From an uncultured Caryophanales bacterium (lineage in GTDB: Bacteria; Bacillota_I; Bacilli_A; Acholeplasmatales; Anaeroplasmataceae), in NCBI GenBank assembly GCA_937885165.1, contig CAKZZJ010000073.1, positions 1 to 21,829 of the forward strand: 21,829 nucleotides of DNA, given 5' to 3'. The notes below the pieces were generated by a model, which made no database searches, was not told the DNA's origin, and saw only the letters and a list, made by a program, of their open reading frames with translations. Positions 1 through 6,806 of this stretch are shown one piece after another. Within the stretch, counting starts at the first letter, position 1. Each line of letters opens with the position of its first letter. Position numbers and translations under genes: made by a program.

Positions 1-2225
1 AATTTTTCTAACTTGGCTCTAAGACTATGAAGCTCACTTAACAATTCAAATCCCTTTTGTATAGTGTCATTATATTTAGATGTCATTGGGTTAAATTTAT
101 TCACTACAAAATCGTATGCTTCATTAAGAGATTGATTTAATTCTTTAATATAGCCATGTTGTTTGGTATTTAAACAGAGTTCTGCTGTTTTGTTATAAAT
201 ATTATGGATTTCATTTGTTTCAAATGTTCTGGGAATTGTATCGTCAGCACTTCCGATTATTCTTTCTACCATTTTTAAGTGTTCTAACAGAACTAATTCA
301 TTTAATGACGCATCTCCCGGTTTGATTTGCGGTTTTATTTTTTCAACGAATTTATAAACCGCCCTCAAATATGTGTTTGCCATATCGTCAGCGTTCTTAG
401 GGTTTTCATCCTGATAAAGTCTTACAAGTTTGTTGATTATGTCAACATTTGCTTGTTGTTCAATATTGCTCCTTTCAGCATCATTTATGTAAATTCTGGA
501 ATTGAAATTTAATTCTTTTGTGCTAATTCCATGTTTCATTGCAATTTGTCTGAGTTTATTCTGCATTGCAGTCGGTATCTGTTGAACTTCAATATAAAAA
601 TCTTTTTCATCTTCACTTTTAACTTTTTTCCATGCAAATTTCATATTTTTAGAAAAAGATTTTTTTGCCCATACGTTTGTATCCCAAAAACTTTTCATCA
701 CATCTCTTTGCTGTTTGGTTAATTCTGCAGGATTTGTTGCGGGATCAAAGTTTTTAATTCCAAAGCGTTTAAAATGTTTTGCCATGGCTTTTTTTATATT
801 TTCTGCTCCAAATATGTTCCATGCAATATTCAAAACTTTTGTTATTCTATCGGCTTTTTCAGGGTTATCCTGATAGAATTTTCTTTGTCTGTCAGACATT
901 TGATAAATCCGTTCGGGATTTTCTTCATAAAATCTTAGTAAACTCTCTGAAATTCTCTGCCTGTGTTCAGGTGATAAGTGCCTGTGCTGCGGGATATAAA
1001 CCGGTTCTCCGTCTTGCTCCTGAGCTTTTCTGTCTAATGCTGCAAGACGTTTTTCTGCCATTTCTTTGGTTAAACGTTCATTGTATTCAGGATCGGATAT
1101 CTTTAACACATGCCCATAATCCCTGCTTGCAATAGGAATTTCCAACTTTTTCATTGTATAATATAAGTCAGTTCCATCCGCATAACGTTTCAAATCATTC
1201 AATGAAAATCCTTGTCCCCAATACAATTTTATTAATTGGACGGATAAATCTTCGTCATTGTCAAAGTATTCCGATTCACCTTTTTGAAATTTACTTATAA
1301 AAGTTTCTTTTCCTTTTGCAGTATCAACATCAAAAGCAGATTTTACATTTTTAAATTCGGGAAAGTGATTTTTTATTTGTGCTAAAGTGTCGCAATCTTC
1401 AAGAGTTTCAAAATATCTTTTGTGAACGGAAATAAGTGTTTCTTTTGCTTTATCCCAGTCTTGCTGAGCTTTTTGCACCTCCGGATATTTTTGAGCAATA
1501 TCGGCTTTTAATTTTGTCATTTCTTCATTTAAAAATCCTTCAGCTTCAGGCAAAAGTCTAGATTTATTTCCGATTATTAAATTAATTATATTATCTTTTA
1601 CACTTAATTTATTATCGATAAATTGATTATAATATGGTACCCCACCAAAAACTGAATAATATTTTACTTTATCCTCGTTTTTAGCATTTGGATAAAATAG
1701 TGATGATTCATAATAGTCCATTTGTTTGATATTTAGCTTGTATGTGAATCTTCCATATAAAGGATTACTATTACTAATTATTTTTTCCATTATGTCTATA
1801 TATGAGCCACATAATATAAATTTGATTTTTGAATTCATCTTATAATCATCAATTATTCTTTGAATAACGCTATCAAGATAATCACTTTTACCCCTTATGT
1901 ATGGATATTCATCAATAACAACTATTATTTTTTCATTGATCGATTTCTCAAAGACAAATCTTAATGCAGTATCTAATTCAGTAAAATTAGGCTTAGGTAT
2001 ACTAAAAGCGCTAGATATACTATCACATAAAGATACTACATTTAATTCTTCTGATGCTTTTTTACATTCATAATAGATTTTTTTACAGGTTTGAGAACGA
2101 AAAGATTCTTTAATTAATTCGCTTTTGCCTATTCTTCTTCTACCATAAATTACTATACCTTCATAACTTTCATTTGAATATGCTTTTTTTAAAATATCTA
2201 ATTCTTCTTTCCTTCCTATAAACAT
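1..2225 (-). CDS. P-loop ATPase (archaeal-type ATPase family) fused to a long uncharacterised C-terminal region; C-terminus outside window
   Basis: The reading frame is open from 2225 to the left edge (741 full codons), and I checked every codon for stops. Residues 1-235 are a recognisable AAA-type ATPase: it begins MFIGRKEEL, with Walker A GRRRIGKS at residues 28-35, Walker B IVVIDEY around 101-107 (D105, E106), a sensor-like FILCGS at 136-141, PLYGRF at 155-160 and FGGVPYY at 193-199. This order is typical of the ATPase_2/DUF234-associated family. In that family the ATPase is normally followed by a winged helix and often a DUF234 nuclease-like domain. Here the family similarity fades at about residue 236, and a charged, mostly helical region of at least 500 residues follows that I do not recognise. 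ATG 2225 is chosen over the in-frame ATG 2240 because AAGGTG lies 6 nt upstream, the family starts MFIGR, and the predicted transcription start is near 2239. The substrate is unknown; related proteins are often mobile or defence-linked. The ATPase call is firm, the tail function unknown. Confidence 0.85.
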   Translation of the reverse strand, partial: MFIGRKEELDILKKAYSNESYEGIVIYGRRRIGKSELIKESFRSQTCKKIYYECKKASEELNVVSLCDSISSAFSIPKPNFTELDTALRFVFEKSINEKIIVVIDEYPYIRGKSDYLDSVIQRIIDDYKMNSKIKFILCGSYIDIMEKIISNSNPLYGRFTYKLNIKQMDYYESSLFYPNAKNEDKVKYYSVFGGVPYYNQFIDNKLSVKDNIINLIIGNKSRLLPEAEGFLNEEMTKLKADIAQKYPEVQKAQQDWDKAKETLISVHKRYFETLEDCDTLAQIKNHFPEFKNVKSAFDVDTAKGKETFISKFQKGESEYFDNDEDLSVQLIKLYWGQGFSLNDLKRYADGTDLYYTMKKLEIPIASRDYGHVLKISDPEYNERLTKEMAEKRLAALDRKAQEQDGEPVYIPQHRHLSPEHRQRISESLLRFYEENPERIYQMSDRQRKFYQDNPEKADRITKVLNIAWNIFGAENIKKAMAKHFKRFGIKNFDPATNPAELTKQQRDVMKSFWDTNVWAKKSFSKNMKFAWKKVKSEDEKDFYIEVQQIPTAMQNKLRQIAMKHGISTKELNFNSRIYINDAERSNIEQQANVDIINKLVRLYQDENPKNADDMANTYLRAVYKFVEKIKPQIKPGDASLNELVLLEHLKMVERIIGSADDTIPRTFETNEIHNIYNKTAELCLNTKQHGYIKELNQSLNEAYDFVVNKFNPMTSKYNDTIQKGFELLSELHSLRAKLEK

Positions 2226-2231
2226 TCTAAT

Positions 2232-2237
2232 CACCTT
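2232..2237 (-). promoter_or_regulatory. Ribosome binding site AAGGTG deciding the ATPase start
   Basis: AAGGTG lies 6 nt upstream of ATG 2225. The alternative in-frame ATG at 2240 has only A/T upstream and would sit at or before the predicted transcription start, so 2225 is preferred. Confidence 0.7.
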
Positions 2238-2245
2238 CATAAAAT

Positions 2246-2274
2246 ATTTTAATATATAATTTTATTTAAGTCAA
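2246..2274 (-). promoter_or_regulatory. sigma70-type promoter of the ATPase gene
   Basis: On the minus strand, TTGACT (2269-2274) is separated by 17 nt from TAAAAT (2246-2251). Transcription would begin near 2239, giving a short leader of about 14 nt before ATG 2225. The -35 box is preceded by TATTTC, so the 11-mer TATTTCTTGAC is shared with the promoter of the BspA-like gene at 6308-6336. Confidence 0.6.
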
Positions 2275-2283
2275 GAAATACCT

Positions 2284-2312
2284 CGGTTTTTTTCGAGCCG
2301 GTTTTTTTCGAG
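2284..2312. repeat. Two direct copies of CGGTTTTTTTCGAG
   Basis: The 14-mer CGGTTTTTTTCGAG occurs at 2284-2297 and again at 2299-2312, one base apart (period 15). Each copy contains a T7 tract, and the CTCG preceding the first copy with its own CGAG end forms short inverted arms. It lies just upstream of the ATPase promoter. It could be a regulator binding site or simple slippage; the sequence does not decide. Confidence 0.6.
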
Positions 2313-2481
2313 TAATATAGCGAAGACAAAATTTTTATGAATATGACTAAAAACTATGTTACTTATTAAAGCAACTTACAAATTGTTAAAGCATATTTTC
2401 ATACCTAATTATTTATAATAATTACTTTGTTTATTATGAAATAATATATTAAAATTAACTTCATCAAATTAAACAAAAAAC
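2313..2481. other. AT-rich intergenic stretch, no feature seen
   Basis: This stretch lies between the 14-bp direct repeat and the tRNA terminator. It is very AT-rich. I see no reading frame with a ribosome binding site, no further strong hairpin and no RNA gene. Confidence 0.5.
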
Positions 2482-2507
2482 AAAAAAATGGCTTTGGCAA
2501 GCCATTT
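2482..2507 (-). terminator. Rho-independent terminator after tRNA-Lys
   Basis: Read on the minus strand, a 9-bp perfect stem AAATGGCTT / AAGCCATTT with a GCCA loop is followed by a T-run (seven T's counting the last three of the stem). It begins about 10 nt past the tRNA CCA end and ends the tRNA transcript, plus any read-through from the BspA-like gene upstream. Confidence 0.85.
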
Positions 2508-2517
2508 GTTTACATTC

Positions 2518-2593
2518 TGGTGGACCCTTGGGGACTCGAACCCCAGACCCACTGATTAAGAGTCAGTTGCTCTACCAACTGAGCTAAGGGTCC
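2518..2593 (-). tRNA. tRNA-Lys (anticodon CTT), CCA encoded
   Basis: The 76-nt cloverleaf includes the encoded CCA. Acceptor arms GGACCCT and AGGGTCC pair fully, followed by discriminator A. The D-arm is GCTC/GAGC with AGTTGGTA. The anticodon arm ACTGA/TCAGT holds the loop CTCTTAA, so the anticodon is CTT and the tRNA reads AAG (Lys). The T-arm TGGGG/CCCCA holds TTCGAGT. It has its own promoter (2610-2637) and terminator (2482-2507), so it can be expressed independently of the BspA-like gene on the same strand. Confidence 0.97.
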
Positions 2594-2609
2594 GCAAAAA
2601 GCATTAACT

Positions 2610-2637
2610 ATTATACCAAATTTGAATCTAAAGTCAA
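2610..2637 (-). promoter_or_regulatory. Promoter of tRNA-Lys
   Basis: On the minus strand, TTGACT (2632-2637) is followed after 16 nt by TATAAT (2610-2615). This puts the start near 2603, about 10 nt before the mature tRNA 5' end at 2593. The TATAAT box is perfect. Confidence 0.8.
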
Positions 2638-2670
2638 TGCTTTTTTTCTTTATCTCAAAAATTTTGTTAT

Positions 2671-5600
2671 TTAATTTTCTGATTCTTCATCTTCGATTAT
2701 TTCTTCAGTAAATAATGCACCACATATTTCACAATCTCTTGTATGATATTTCTTGCCATCTTTTTCAACCTCATTATACCACTCAGAAAATACATGTGAT
2801 GCTTCATTGGCTTTTTCTGATACATGCATTATTGATTCAGAACCAACATTTCTGCAGTTTGGAATATTCCAGTGATTATTCATATCATATGCATAAATAT
2901 TAGGTTCATCTGTAGTGTGATAATGAAGTGTTTCATTTCCTATATAACCACAGATTGTACAAATATCTACCTCATAGTAATTACCATCATCTCTTCTTTC
3001 TTCTTCGATAAGATGAATAAATGTATGAGGACCGATATCTGATTTTAATTCAGAAGTAGAATATTTGTGAACGCAGATTGCGGGATGCCAGTGAAAGTCT
3101 GCATCATATGTATATTCATCAGAAAATACATGTTCATGATCCAATTGATAAATAACTTCGGTTTCTTTATAACCACAATATACGCATTCTCTTTCCTGAT
3201 AACCATCATCATCAATTGTTGCCTCAACAATTACTGTCCAGTCAGAAAATATATGTTCAGAATAATTAGTGATTAATAGAATATGTGAACAAAGTGCTCT
3301 TTGCCAGTGGTATTCATCATTATATTCATAAATAGAACTAAATTTATGTTCGTGAACTCTTGTTATTTCATCACCGCAAATATCACAAATTCCGTTTTCA
3401 TAATAAATTCCTTCTTCATCAGGTTCTTCATCTTCATTCCAGATGGTTATGGTATGGAAATCTTTATCTTTTACATTTATTGAATCAGGATCCAATGATT
3501 TATGCCAGTGATATATATCATCATATGTCCATTCATCTTCAAATGTTTCTTCCTCAATTTCAAAATATTTTTTAGCGTATATAAGTGGATCATTGTTTAA
3601 ATCTATAGACATATCATAAAACATTTCTTCAGTTCCACCATAATAAACATCAGACAAATTATTACATAAATTAAATGCATTTGCTTCAATAGTTGTCAAT
3701 GATTTAGGTAAATTAATTTTTATAATTGCTGATTTTTCAAATGCACTTTCAGAAATTCTAGTTAATCCACTTGGTAAAGTGATCTCTTCAAATTCTGCTT
3801 CATAGAAAGCAAATTCACCAATATTATATCTATTAACAATATTACCATAATAAGTAAATGAATTTGGCAAAACAATTTCTTTATCATTCCCAATATATGC
3901 GATTACAAGTGGATTATTTTGAATAAATGCGAATATAAACTGATTTTCTGTAACTAATATAGATAAATCACTTAATAATGTATGAATTATTAATGTATGG
4001 TCATTAATTAATCCAGGATTGTCATTTTCGATATTAAGAGTTGATAAATTATATATTTCTACAAGTCTATAACAATCTTTAAATGCGTTATCTTTAATTT
4101 CTGTAAGTGAAAGAGGAAGAATGATAGATGTTAGGTACTGATCATTTTCGAATGCGTTTTCTCCGATTGTCGTTAACACGTTTGATAAATTTATAGTCAT
4201 TAAGTTAATGCAATTTTTAAATGCATTATCACCTATAGTTATACAGTGTGAAGGAAGTGTAACTTCTTTAATCTTGTCATTATTTAAAAATGCATTGTCA
4301 TAAATACCTACTACAGTATATATTTCTCCATTATATAAGAATGTTTCAGGTACTTTAAATGTTTCGTCATTACCTTCATAATTTAAGAAATAACCCTGGT
4401 TTTCATATACTATGAAATAATTCTCATTGTCTTTTACAATTACTGATTCTTCAATAATATTATGGATTACTTTTGCGTAATATGCAACATAACCATGATC
4501 TGTAGATCCGCTTACTAGTGTTAGACTAGAATTATTGAATATTTCTATTAATTTAACATCTTCATAGAATGCATAATCTTTTATTTCATCTACATTTTTG
4601 CCTAAAGTAAGTGTCAATAAATTGCTGCATTTATAGAATGCATATTCTCCGATAGTAGTAACATTATCTAAAATAGTGATTTCTGTTAATGAAGAACATT
4701 CAGCAAATGCATAATCAGATATCTTAACAAGTTTTTCTCCTAACGTTACTTCAGTTAAAGAAGAACATTTTTCAAAAGAATGTGCAGATATTTCTTCAAT
4801 ATCTAAATTGTTTAATATTAATGACTCAATCCTATTACAATTATAAAATGCATATTCTCCTATTTTTGTTATGTTTTGAGGAAAATAAACATTTAATATA
4901 TTTTTATCATTGTAAAAAGCATAATTTCCAATTTCTAAAAGAGCTTCATTAAATGTAATATTAGATAAATTTGAACATTCCATAAATGCTTCATCATCAA
5001 TCGTTTTAAGACCTGTTGGTGCAGAAAATGATTCTAGTTTAGTACAGTTTGCAAAAGATGATTTTCCTATAGTTTCCAAATCACTATTTAAATTAAGATT
5101 AAATAATGACGTATCATTATAAAATGCATAATCAGATATTTCTTTTAAGCCTTCAGGTAATGTAATTTCTGAGAGAGTGATACAATATGAAAATGCATAT
5201 TTTCCGATTTTCGTGAGTGAACAAGATTCTAAATTTTCACCAAATGTGATGCTTGAAAGTTTTTTATCATTATAGAATGCATAATCAGATATTTCTTCTA
5301 ATTCTGAAGGCAAAATCAAAGATGAAATCTCTGCACCATAGAATGCATATTTATTAATTTTGGTTATAGTAGATGGAATAGTTAATTTATTTTGTTTTGC
5401 ATCATTTATATATAAATCAGCATTATGCCATGTAGGGTTAGAATATTCATGAGCAAATTCGATATTGCAGTAATCTTCTATCGTAGAAAGGTAATGAACT
5501 GATTTTATGCATTCAAAGCCATAAAATACATATTCACCAATCGATTTTAGAGATTTAGGGATTACGATATCTATTACTAATTTATCATCTATAAATAAAT

Positions 5601-6231
5601 TTTTCGAATAGCCAACAGGGTTTGAAAATTCATTTTCAAATTTAATAGAAGGCCAGTTTTCTATTTTTCCAAGATAATTAACCCTTGTTATGTTTACTGT
5701 ATCTTTAAATGCATCAGCGCCTATATTATTAATATTCGCGCCTATTGTGATAGTAGTAAGATTAGTACAGTCTTTAAACGCTTCAGTTTCGATACTTTTT
5801 ACAGGAATGTTATTAATTGAAGATGGTATAGTAAGTTCAGTGCTTGATATGTTTTTTACTGATATTATAGAGTATGAATTATCATCATTTAGTTTTAAAA
5901 CAAAAGGAGAAGAAAAAGGAATATTTTGATACTGATGATGATGACAAATGCTACATTCTCTTGCATAACTTCCATCGCTACTTTCGGTTGCTGAAGAATC
6001 AATGTACCAGTCCCCATAATTATGTGGAGCTTTATCTTTTACAGAATCTATGTTTGAATCTAATGCTCTATGCCAGTGATATTCATCATCGCTGCTCCAG
6101 GTGGTTGAATATTCAATTTCAGTTTCATTTGTTTTTGTCATGTTATTTATAACTGTATACAAAGATGTGGCTACAGTAATCAAAAACATAATAATAATTG
6201 GAATGATTAATCTCAGTTTAATCTTGGTCAT
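2671..6231 (-). CDS. BspA-like leucine-rich repeat surface protein with terminal His/Trp/Cys (HWH/CxxC) modules
   Basis: This is a complete 1186-residue protein. Residues ~4-26 form a hydrophobic signal peptide or N-terminal anchor after basic MTKIKLR, so it is probably exported. Residues ~40-104 carry one module with YHWHRAL (W53) and CSIC (C93, C96). Residues ~115-890 hold about 22 BspA-type leucine-rich repeats of the form IgxyAFxxCxxLxxIxLPxxL, recognisable by DYAF/EYAF cores. Residues ~895-1186 hold four more His/Trp/Cys modules centred on W909, W976, W1048 and W1121, with the pairs CDIC, CVYC, CTIC and CEIC. BspA family proteins are surface or secreted proteins often involved in attachment; that role here is inference. 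ATG 6231 is chosen because TGAGG sits 9 nt upstream; a TTG at 6246 would overlap that site. No LPxTG-like sorting signal is visible at the acidic C-terminus (EEIIEDEESEN). The stop is TAA. It is divergent from the giant LRR gene at 6807. Confidence 0.92.
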   Translation of the reverse strand: MTKIKLRLIIPIIIMFLITVATSLYTVINNMTKTNETEIEYSTTWSSDDEYHWHRALDSNIDSVKDKAPHNYGDWYIDSSATESSDGSYARECSICHHHQYQNIPFSSPFVLKLNDDNSYSIISVKNISSTELTIPSSINNIPVKSIETEAFKDCTNLTTITIGANINNIGADAFKDTVNITRVNYLGKIENWPSIKFENEFSNPVGYSKNLFIDDKLVIDIVIPKSLKSIGEYVFYGFECIKSVHYLSTIEDYCNIEFAHEYSNPTWHNADLYINDAKQNKLTIPSTITKINKYAFYGAEISSLILPSELEEISDYAFYNDKKLSSITFGENLESCSLTKIGKYAFSYCITLSEITLPEGLKEISDYAFYNDTSLFNLNLNSDLETIGKSSFANCTKLESFSAPTGLKTIDDEAFMECSNLSNITFNEALLEIGNYAFYNDKNILNVYFPQNITKIGEYAFYNCNRIESLILNNLDIEEISAHSFEKCSSLTEVTLGEKLVKISDYAFAECSSLTEITILDNVTTIGEYAFYKCSNLLTLTLGKNVDEIKDYAFYEDVKLIEIFNNSSLTLVSGSTDHGYVAYYAKVIHNIIEESVIVKDNENYFIVYENQGYFLNYEGNDETFKVPETFLYNGEIYTVVGIYDNAFLNNDKIKEVTLPSHCITIGDNAFKNCINLMTINLSNVLTTIGENAFENDQYLTSIILPLSLTEIKDNAFKDCYRLVEIYNLSTLNIENDNPGLINDHTLIIHTLLSDLSILVTENQFIFAFIQNNPLVIAYIGNDKEIVLPNSFTYYGNIVNRYNIGEFAFYEAEFEEITLPSGLTRISESAFEKSAIIKINLPKSLTTIEANAFNLCNNLSDVYYGGTEEMFYDMSIDLNNDPLIYAKKYFEIEEETFEDEWTYDDIYHWHKSLDPDSINVKDKDFHTITIWNEDEEPDEEGIYYENGICDICGDEITRVHEHKFSSIYEYNDEYHWQRALCSHILLITNYSEHIFSDWTVIVEATIDDDGYQERECVYCGYKETEVIYQLDHEHVFSDEYTYDADFHWHPAICVHKYSTSELKSDIGPHTFIHLIEEERRDDGNYYEVDICTICGYIGNETLHYHTTDEPNIYAYDMNNHWNIPNCRNVGSESIMHVSEKANEASHVFSEWYNEVEKDGKKYHTRDCEICGALFTEEIIEDEESEN
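5112..5297 (-). repeat. Near-identical 33-bp repeat inside the BspA-like gene
   Basis: Bases 5112-5144 and 5265-5297 are identical except for one A/G difference at the eleventh position. They encode the repeat core EISDYAFYND twice, 51 codons apart. Most other repeat units differ much more at DNA level, so this pair points to recent duplication or gene conversion. Confidence 0.8.
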
Positions 6232-6240
6232 TTTAGTATA

Positions 6241-6245
6241 CCTCA
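6241..6245 (-). promoter_or_regulatory. Ribosome binding site TGAGG deciding the BspA-like start
   Basis: TGAGG lies 9 nt upstream of ATG 6231. A TTG start at 6246 would place this sequence inside the coding region with no good site ahead of it, so ATG 6231 is taken as the start. Confidence 0.65.
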
Positions 6246-6307
6246 ATATTGAAAATCTATATTAAAAATATTAATATTTTTAAATTAAAAATAAAATTCA
6301 TAATATA

Positions 6308-6336
6308 AGTATAAGAATATAAAATTAAATTGTCAA
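6308..6336 (-). promoter_or_regulatory. Strong sigma70-type promoter of the BspA-like gene
   Basis: On the minus strand, a perfect TTGACA (6331-6336) is followed after exactly 17 nt by TATACT (6308-6313). Transcription would start near 6301, giving a leader of about 70 nt. The -35 box carries the same TATTTC prefix as the ATPase promoter. Confidence 0.75.
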
Positions 6337-6644
6337 GAAATATTAATAAAAATTAGTGTAGATATAAGCCTTGAATTTTGAAAAAAAATACCTATAGACA
6401 CATTTGAATATCATCAAAAATACGTGAATAAAAATGAGTTGATATTTCCAAAAAAATTGGCATAAAATCAGTGAAATAAGTTGATTAAAATCACCCCTCG
6501 TTTCCCACAAAATAACATAATATTTTCAAATTAATAATAAAGTTGTGTCTTATAATGGAAACGGAAAATAGTAAAATTATGCATAAAAAATGTTTGTTTT
6601 ATGTTTTATAAGATTGACGGAAAAATTATTTTTGTCAAATATTA
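6337..6644. other. Intergenic control region between the divergent LRR genes
   Basis: About 300 nt of AT-rich DNA lie between the two divergent promoters. It holds a 7-bp inverted pair AATATCA/TGATATT (6407-6413 and 6439-6445), an isolated TATAAT at 6551-6556 without a convincing -35 box, and TTGAC/GTCAA arms at 6614-6618 and 6634-6638. There is no gene with a ribosome binding site and no tRNA. Regulatory function is possible but unproven. Confidence 0.4.
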
Positions 6645-6673
6645 TTGACATTTTTTTGAAAAAAATGTAAAAT
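6645..6673 (+). promoter_or_regulatory. Promoter of the giant LRR gene, with a palindromic spacer
   Basis: TTGACA (6645-6650) is followed after 17 nt by TAAAAT (6668-6673), so transcription would start near 6680 with a leader of about 127 nt. The spacer and the end of the -35 box form the palindrome CATTTTTTTGAAAAAAATG (6649-6667): 9-bp perfect arms around a single G. A repressor could bind there, or the A/T tracts may simply curve the DNA. Confidence 0.65.
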
Positions 6674-6715
6674 AACCACGAAAAATAGTGTATTTTATTA
6701 TATAAAATAAGTTCC

Positions 6716-6753
6716 GCATATATAAAGCATGATTCAAGTGCTTGAAAATATGC
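6716..6753 (+). promoter_or_regulatory. Hairpin in the 5' leader of the giant LRR gene
   Basis: GCATAT (6716-6721) pairs with ATATGC (6748-6753). Inside it AAGCA (6725-6729) pairs with TGCTT (6739-6743), leaving a 9-nt loop and a small internal loop. No T-run follows, so it is not a terminator. It could protect the mRNA or act in regulation. I could not match it to a known riboswitch class. Confidence 0.35.
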
Positions 6754-6791
6754 AGAGCAACACATAAATTGTAGTAAAACTTATTGGTCTG

Positions 6792-6798
6792 AAAGGGG
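6792..6798 (+). promoter_or_regulatory. Ribosome binding site AAAGGGG of the giant LRR gene
   Basis: AAAGGGG ends 8 nt before ATG 6807 and stands out in an otherwise AT-rich leader. It fixes the start of the giant reading frame. Confidence 0.75.
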
Positions 6799-6806
6799 CT
6801 GGTATT

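Noticed and set aside
779..1135. 118-codon plus-strand frame
   Set aside because: It lies antisense to the ATPase fusion gene, whose own frame is continuous and carries recognisable motifs; no ribosome site precedes it.
2596..2645. Inverted repeat AAAAAGCATT / AATGCTTTTT after the BspA-like gene, resembling a terminator
   Set aside because: The 10-bp arms are mostly A/T and the 30-nt loop contains the tRNA promoter. Termination is better explained by the strong hairpin at 2482-2507, so I do not call it, though it could weakly terminate the BspA-like transcript.
6551..6556. Isolated TATAAT as a second promoter for the giant gene
   Set aside because: No acceptable -35 box stands 16-18 nt upstream, while TTGACA-17-TAAAAT at 6645-6673 is closer and better.
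6577..6765. 62-codon minus-strand frame in the divergent control region
   Set aside because: There is no ribosome binding site, it overlaps the giant-gene promoter and leader, and its composition is that of AT-rich noncoding DNA.
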